From: Candidatus Woesearchaeota archaeon
Lineage (GTDB): Archaea; Nanobdellota; Nanobdellia; Woesearchaeales; WAPJ01
Assembly (NCBI GenBank): GCA_015520785.1
Contig: WAPJ01000019.1
Location: forward strand, 1-9,147
Direction: 5' to 3'
DNA length: 9,147 bases
Each line of letters begins with the position of its first letter. The first letter of the stretch is position 1. Below the pieces are notes generated by a model. It did no database searches. It was given only the letters and a program-made list of their open reading frames with translations, and was not told the origin of the DNA. The translations under genes and the position numbers were made by a program. This document shows, in pieces, positions 6,332 to 9,147 of the stretch.

Positions 6332-6338
6332 TCACCTC
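6332..6338 (-). promoter_or_regulatory. Ribosome binding site of the coiled-coil gene
   Basis: On the minus strand GAGGTGA ends six bases before the ATG at 6325. It is the same seven-base motif as before the RuBisCO gene and fixes this start. Confidence 0.75.
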
Positions 6339-6363
6339 ACTCCCCTCCCTTGAGGAAGGAGGA

Positions 6364-6372
6364 GGTTAAAAG
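6364..6372 (-). promoter_or_regulatory. TATA box for the coiled-coil gene
   Basis: On the minus strand CTTTTAACC is centred near 6368, predicting a transcript start near 6341, just before the Shine-Dalgarno site. The leader would be about 16 bases. Confidence 0.5.
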
Positions 6373-6405
6373 CATTCGTATCCGCTCTCCTCCTCGTGTC
6401 GTGGT

Positions 6406-6410
6406 AAAAA
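6406..6410 (-). terminator. Short T run directly after the export-protein stop
   Basis: On the minus strand five T follow the TAG stop at once. This is the only T run before the promoter of the next minus-strand gene, so some transcription may read through into that gene. Confidence 0.3.
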
Positions 6411-6917
6411 CTAGGTGAGATAGGCTTTACCGGTGAGCGTGAGGATGAGCACGATCACGCCTACAATGAGCGTGCCGAGACTGATCGCCCTATACGCGTC
6501 CCGCCGGGGGAGGATGAGCGCGCGTGCAAGAATACTACCACTGTAAACACCACTCCCGGGGAGGGGGATGGCGATAAAAGCGGCAACACCAAGCCATTCG
6601 AGCAGCTCATAGCGTGCATGCTTCCGGAGGAGCTTCTCCTCATACGCCTTATACCAGGCGTGCATGCGTGGTGACAGCTTTTCCAGCAGGGTGATGATGA
6701 TGCCGAGCGTCTCATACACGAGGATGCCGAGGAGAATATTCACGCCCACAGCCGTGAGGAAGACAAGCCATGCTGGCAGGGGCGTCAGCTGGAGATGCAC
6801 GCCAAACTTTTGAATATTCAATCCGAGAATGCCAGCGGGAATACTCGCGCGGAGTTCGAGCGTGGGAATGAGCGTGACCAGCATCACCCAGAGAATGCTT
6901 ACGAGATACTCTTGCAT
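6411..6917 (-). CDS. Small multidrug export family membrane protein
   Basis: This 168-residue integral membrane protein matches the putative small multidrug export family (COG2426/Sm_multidrug_ex). Landmarks are the N-terminal helix ending in PTLELRASIPAGI (18-30), with Glu21 and Arg23 in a membrane segment, a second hydrophobic segment at about 48-78, a basic cytoplasmic loop (RMHAWYKAYEEKLLRKHARY, 84-103), the re-entrant-like signature FIAIPLPGSGVYSG (114-127) and a last helix at about 145-162. The export role comes from the family name and is weakly tested. Its ATG lies 19 bases inside the end of the CCA-adding enzyme gene, in another frame, with a G-rich GAGGGGGGTTGA sequence just upstream, so translation is probably coupled. 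No separate promoter is seen. Confidence 0.85.
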   Translation of the reverse strand: MQEYLVSILWVMLVTLIPTLELRASIPAGILGLNIQKFGVHLQLTPLPAWLVFLTAVGVNILLGILVYETLGIIITLLEKLSPRMHAWYKAYEEKLLRKHARYELLEWLGVAAFIAIPLPGSGVYSGSILARALILPRRDAYRAISLGTLIVGVIVLILTLTGKAYLT

Positions 6918-8086
6918 TCAACATCAACCCCCCTCATCTTCACTCTTCGGAGAGCCTCGCAGGGTTCTCGCACCTCACGCTCCCGCAGGAGGATGAGCCT
7001 GCCGTTCCGCTCAACAATCTCCTCGCCCGCATGCATCCTCCTAAAGCGTTCAGCCGCGTCGCGAAGCGTGACTGGCGGGCCGAGCCGCTCCTCCACTCGT
7101 GGAAGCTTGAGCGTGCCAAGCTTGAACCAGGCTTTCGCTTTGCGATCACCCTCATACGAGAAGAACGCATCCAGCACAGTGAATGGTTCGAGCACGCGGC
7201 GTAACCGCCGATAGGCTTTCTCCAGCCTTGCACCCGTAATATCATCAGTCACATACTCCCTCGCTGTCAGTCTGACTTCAACATAGGGTGGCTTATGCGG
7301 CCATTCGTACGCGCTAAAACAGTCTCCCGGCTTCTTCATGCATTCACGCGCGAAGCGGATGAGGCGTTCAGCATTCTCCCAGCTTACAGCGGCAGTGGCA
7401 TTCCGCCAGGGCATGACAGGATCTGGGAGGAGGAATGGCTCTTCTCGTTCTCCTAGCTCATCCTCCCAGGGGACGGGTGGTTTGAGCGGGGCTTCCTGCT
7501 CTGCAAGCCAGCGGATCACTTCTTCAAACCGTGTGAAGATGATCGTGAGGAGTTCTGCCGCATACCCGCTCACGCCATGCCGATACGTTTCCGCACCATA
7601 CAGGTTCTTCTGCTTGAGCCAGTATTTGAAGAGGCGTGCCTCGCGTGGTTGTTTCAAATGCTGCTTGACGAATGCGACATGCAATGGGCTGACATCAGTC
7701 GTATTCACTGCTTCCCGGGGATGCGTGATATGAAGGATTGGAACGAGTTCAACCGTGAAGCCCGCATAGCTCGTCTGATAATACTGGCGGCTCCCCTTGA
7801 GGATGCGAATATCCTTAAAGACTTCCTTGAGGAGGCTGGGATAGGCCTTCTGCATGCTGCTTAGGACTTCGGGTGTCTCGTGGATGAGGAAGACGTCAAT
7901 ATCCTTCACACCCCTCAGCCAGGTTCCCTTGGCAATACTCCCACCGAGGAAGGGTGTCACGCTCTGCGGGAGCTTCCGGGTGAGAATGCTCAGCACGTTC
8001 TCCGCGGCTTGCTTGACACGTTCCTCTTCCTGCCGGCTTGGGCAGGCCTGCTGACAGGCGGCTTCAAGAACGTCTCGCGGGAGCAT
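6899..8086 (-). CDS. cca: CCA-adding enzyme, archaeal class I (tRNA nucleotidyltransferase)
   Basis: This 395-residue enzyme adds or repairs the 3' CCA end of tRNAs without a nucleic acid template. The nucleotidyltransferase core is plain: GGSIAKGTWLRGVKDIDVF (48-66) holds the Gly-Ser pair and carboxylates Asp62 and Asp64, and VELVP supplies the third, Glu113, where I recall the Archaeoglobus enzyme having Asp. The class I signature continues with KQKNLYGAETYRHGVSGYAAELL (158-180) and PDPVMPWRNATAAVS (221-235), followed by an RNA-binding C-terminal part. It seems somewhat shorter than the roughly 440 residues of the Archaeoglobus enzyme, mainly towards the C-terminus. The ATG at 8086 lies 27 bases from a TATA box, so the mRNA is probably leaderless. 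It is the first gene of an operon with the overlapping export-protein gene. Confidence 0.95.
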   Translation of the reverse strand: MLPRDVLEAACQQACPSRQEEERVKQAAENVLSILTRKLPQSVTPFLGGSIAKGTWLRGVKDIDVFLIHETPEVLSSMQKAYPSLLKEVFKDIRILKGSRQYYQTSYAGFTVELVPILHITHPREAVNTTDVSPLHVAFVKQHLKQPREARLFKYWLKQKNLYGAETYRHGVSGYAAELLTIIFTRFEEVIRWLAEQEAPLKPPVPWEDELGEREEPFLLPDPVMPWRNATAAVSWENAERLIRFARECMKKPGDCFSAYEWPHKPPYVEVRLTAREYVTDDITGARLEKAYRRLRRVLEPFTVLDAFFSYEGDRKAKAWFKLGTLKLPRVEERLGPPVTLRDAAERFRRMHAGEEIVERNGRLILLREREVREPCEALRRVKMRGVDVECKSIS

Positions 8087-8109
8087 GAAGCGTCGTGTGG
8101 CGCGGCATC

Positions 8110-8118
8110 TTTTATAAG
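8110..8118 (-). promoter_or_regulatory. TATA box of the cca operon
   Basis: On the minus strand CTTATAAAA is centred about 27.5 bases before the cca ATG. No Shine-Dalgarno site lies between them, so a leaderless transcript is likely. Confidence 0.65.
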
Positions 8119-8216
8119 CACGCGCGTTTAGGACTTCCCGTTAAGAATGTGTATTCTTCCCCCTCTGTTCCTCTATTATTTTCTTCTTTCATCTTCTTCA
8201 AGAGAACGACCCTTAG

Positions 8217-8351
8217 ATGGGGAAGAAGAGGGAGCGGAGGAAAGAGGCGAAGCGTCTTCAGGATTCCCTGGGTGGTGTTAAGAAAACGCTTTTGGAGAAG
8301 GATCCTTCGCTTACTCGTTCTTCTGCGCTGGTTGGGGGCTGCGGACGATGA
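8217..8351 (+). CDS. Possible 44-residue basic peptide
   Basis: An ATG at 8217 opens a frame of 44 codons ending at a TGA. It starts MGKKRERRKEAKRLQDSLGG and continues VKKTLLEKDPSL, a plausible charged helix. The last third is antisense to the 3' end of the five-helix membrane protein gene. There is no Shine-Dalgarno site; a poor TATA-like stretch (TATTATTTT, 8173-8181) lies upstream. The basic codons may simply reflect the C/T-rich 3' flank of the minus-strand gene read backwards. I list it because it is the only coherent frame in the 224-base gap at 8087-8310, which otherwise holds only the cca promoter and a terminator. Confidence 0.2.
   Translation: MGKKRERRKEAKRLQDSLGGVKKTLLEKDPSLTRSSALVGGCGR
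8283..8308 (-). terminator. Possible terminator after the five-helix membrane protein
   Basis: Directly downstream of the stop on the minus strand lie a 12-base perfect palindrome, GAAGGATCCTTC (8297-8308), then AAAAGCGTTTT (8283-8293), with a C/T-rich stretch beyond. Stem potential plus T runs fits a terminator, but the first palindrome lacks a natural loop. Confidence 0.35.
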
Positions 8352-8886
8352 GCGCAATCCCACCGATGAGCACGATGAGGAGGATAACAACGCTCCAAAA
8401 GTCGCTCGTCGCAGCGTTCATCATACTCTCTAAGAGGACTTGGAGCCATGTCTTCCCATTGCCTGTGTGAAACGCGTTGAGGAAGATGAGGAGGATTGCG
8501 AGGAAGCTGAGTCCGCCGAGGAAATAGTAGAGCCAGCCGAAATTCTCCTTGCTAAACACGAAGGGCTTCTCATCCGTATGCACGAAGCTCCCATAGACGA
8601 GGAGGAAGAGGAAGATGAGCACGATGAGCAGGACAACGTTCGCAAGCACCTCGTTAATCATGCGGACGAGCTCGCCGCTTAGGATGACGAAGAGTGCGAC
8701 GACAAAGGCGACCATCGCATTCAAATTCTTCTTCGGGTAAACCTTATCATCAACCGTCTCAACGCCCAAGACACGCGTCTTCTCCAAGAAAGCATACATG
8801 AGCGTGAAGACGAGGAGGAAGGGGAGGACCACGTCATACAAGCCGAGATTTACGAGCAGGTCGATCGCATTCCGCAAGGCTGACAT
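8311..8886 (-). CDS. Conserved-looking five-helix membrane protein of unknown function
   Basis: This 191-residue protein has five likely membrane helices: about 17-35, 57-75, 79-100, 118-138 and 163-181. Its most distinctive stretch joins helix 1 to helices 2-3, with YAFLEKTRVLG (31-41), then KKNLNAMVAFVVALFVI (52-68) and ELVRMINEVLANVVLLIVL (72-90). I associate this pattern with uncharacterised membrane proteins of DPANN archaea, from memory only. There is no signal peptide, cysteine or obvious catalytic motif. The ATG at 8886 is 26.5 bases from a TTTAAA core, so the mRNA is probably leaderless. Its divergent neighbour encodes a 55-residue one-helix protein from the same element, hinting at a shared membrane complex. 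Function unknown. Confidence 0.8.
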   Translation of the reverse strand: MSALRNAIDLLVNLGLYDVVLPFLLVFTLMYAFLEKTRVLGVETVDDKVYPKKNLNAMVAFVVALFVILSGELVRMINEVLANVVLLIVLIFLFLLVYGSFVHTDEKPFVFSKENFGWLYYFLGGLSFLAILLIFLNAFHTGNGKTWLQVLLESMMNAATSDFWSVVILLIVLIGGIALIVRSPQPAQKNE

Positions 8887-8908
8887 GCCAGCACCAAGCG
8901 GGAAATGG

Positions 8909-8917
8909 TTTTAAATA
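8909..8917. promoter_or_regulatory. Shared divergent TATA element, exactly symmetric
   Basis: TTTTAAATA reads TATTTAAAA on the minus strand. Its self-complementary core TTTAAA (8910-8915) is centred at 8912.5, exactly 26.5 bases from both the minus-strand ATG at 8886 and the plus-strand ATG at 8939. Both mRNAs would be leaderless. An AT-rich stretch to its right (TTTATGGTATAAG, 8919-8931) would be too close to the plus-strand start to serve it. Confidence 0.65.
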
Positions 8918-8938
8918 GTTTATGGTATAAGCAGGGTG

Positions 8939-9106
8939 ATGCGGCGCTTCTACCAGTATGAGATGATCGACGCGCTCACACCACCCAGCGGGCAGAGTAT
9001 GAGTGCTGAAGGCCTGCTTGCCATGATCATCTTCTTCCTCTTCACCCTCAGCGTCTTCCTCATCATCTACAATGTCATCTTCACCGTCATGCCACCCCTC
9101 GGATAA
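8939..9106 (+). CDS. 55-residue single-helix membrane protein
   Basis: The frame runs from the ATG at 8939 to a TAA at 9104-9106. The N-terminus MRRFYQYEMIDALTPPSGQS is polar and positively charged; residues 26-50 are one hydrophobic helix (LLAMIIFFLFTLSVFLIIYN and onward); the tail is TVMPPLG. Its codons (ATC, CTC, TTC) match the neighbouring membrane genes, and a TATA core lies 26.5 bases before the ATG, which together make a real gene likely despite its size. By the positive-inside rule the N-terminus would be cytoplasmic. It is divergent from the five-helix membrane protein gene. I recognise no family; it might be a small subunit or regulator of that protein. Confidence 0.65.
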   Translation: MRRFYQYEMIDALTPPSGQSMSAEGLLAMIIFFLFTLSVFLIIYNVIFTVMPPLG

Positions 9107-9118
9107 GCTGGATGGGAA

Positions 9119-9130
9119 ATTAATTTAAAT
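9119..9130 (+). promoter_or_regulatory. Probable TATA box for a gene just outside the window
   Basis: The AT-rich sequence ATTAATTTAAAT resembles the other TATA elements here. With the usual 26-base spacing a leaderless start codon would fall near 9150, a few bases past the window end. It could instead be part of the 3' flank of the 55-residue gene. Confidence 0.35.
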
Positions 9131-9147
9131 GATAAGTCACACATAAA

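Noticed and set aside
5375..6418. 347-codon plus-strand frame antisense to the coiled-coil gene
   Set aside because: It has no ribosome site or promoter, and its translation is a Cys/His/Pro/Arg-rich mix with no domain. The minus strand carries a clear coiled coil with a perfect ribosome site.
8095..8433. 112-codon plus-strand frame over the gap between cca and the five-helix gene
   Set aside because: It overlaps the cca promoter and is antisense to the membrane protein; the translation is Arg-rich without structure.
1..9147. tRNA, rRNA, CRISPR arrays, insertion sequences, long direct repeats
   Set aside because: Reading both strands I found no T-loop or anticodon pattern, spaced repeats, transposase motifs or terminal inverted repeats; a covariance-model search was not possible.

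Overview
This window looks like a piece of an archaeal chromosome. The enzymes are of archaeal type (a form III-like RuBisCO and a class I CCA-adding enzyme), the promoters are TATA boxes about 26-29 bases from the start codons, most transcripts look leaderless, and two genes carry a GAGGTGA ribosome binding site. The gene set, with a form III-like RuBisCO and several small membrane proteins of unknown function, would suit a DPANN-type archaeon. The lineage cannot be fixed from this sequence alone.

Layout. Bases 1-783 hold the 3' part of an AT-rich gene for a transglutaminase-like protein, different in composition from everything after it. A complete ABC-transporter permease of the MacB/FtsX type follows (840-1988), without its ATPase. 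Next is a divergent pair: a PD-(D/E)XK nuclease-like protein (minus, 2175-2783) and an unrecognised 123-residue protein (plus, 2841-3212). A 345-base non-coding stretch follows, then the RuBisCO (3570-4919), which converges on a gene for a long coiled-coil protein with a C-terminal membrane anchor (minus, 5129-6325). The CCA-adding enzyme and a small-multidrug-export family membrane protein form a minus-strand operon with a 19-base overlap (8086 to 6411). The right end holds another divergent pair: a five-helix membrane protein (minus, 8311-8886) and a 55-residue one-helix membrane protein (plus, 8939-9106).

Regulation. Both divergent pairs have a single self-complementary TTTAAA core almost exactly midway between their start codons, suggesting one TATA element serves two leaderless transcripts. 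Only the RuBisCO and the coiled-coil gene show a short leader with a clear Shine-Dalgarno site. Most genes are followed by pyrimidine-rich 3' flanks, likely the transcription termination zones.

How the genes work together. Apart from the CCA/export operon and the divergent pairs, the genes look like single units. The RuBisCO would act in AMP/nucleoside salvage, but its usual partners (AMP phosphorylase and ribose-1,5-bisphosphate isomerase) are not here. I found no tRNA, rRNA, CRISPR array, transposase or long repeat. I found no clear multi-gene novel system; the best leads are the symmetric divergent promoters with their uncharacterised gene pairs and the RuBisCO-adjacent coiled-coil protein.
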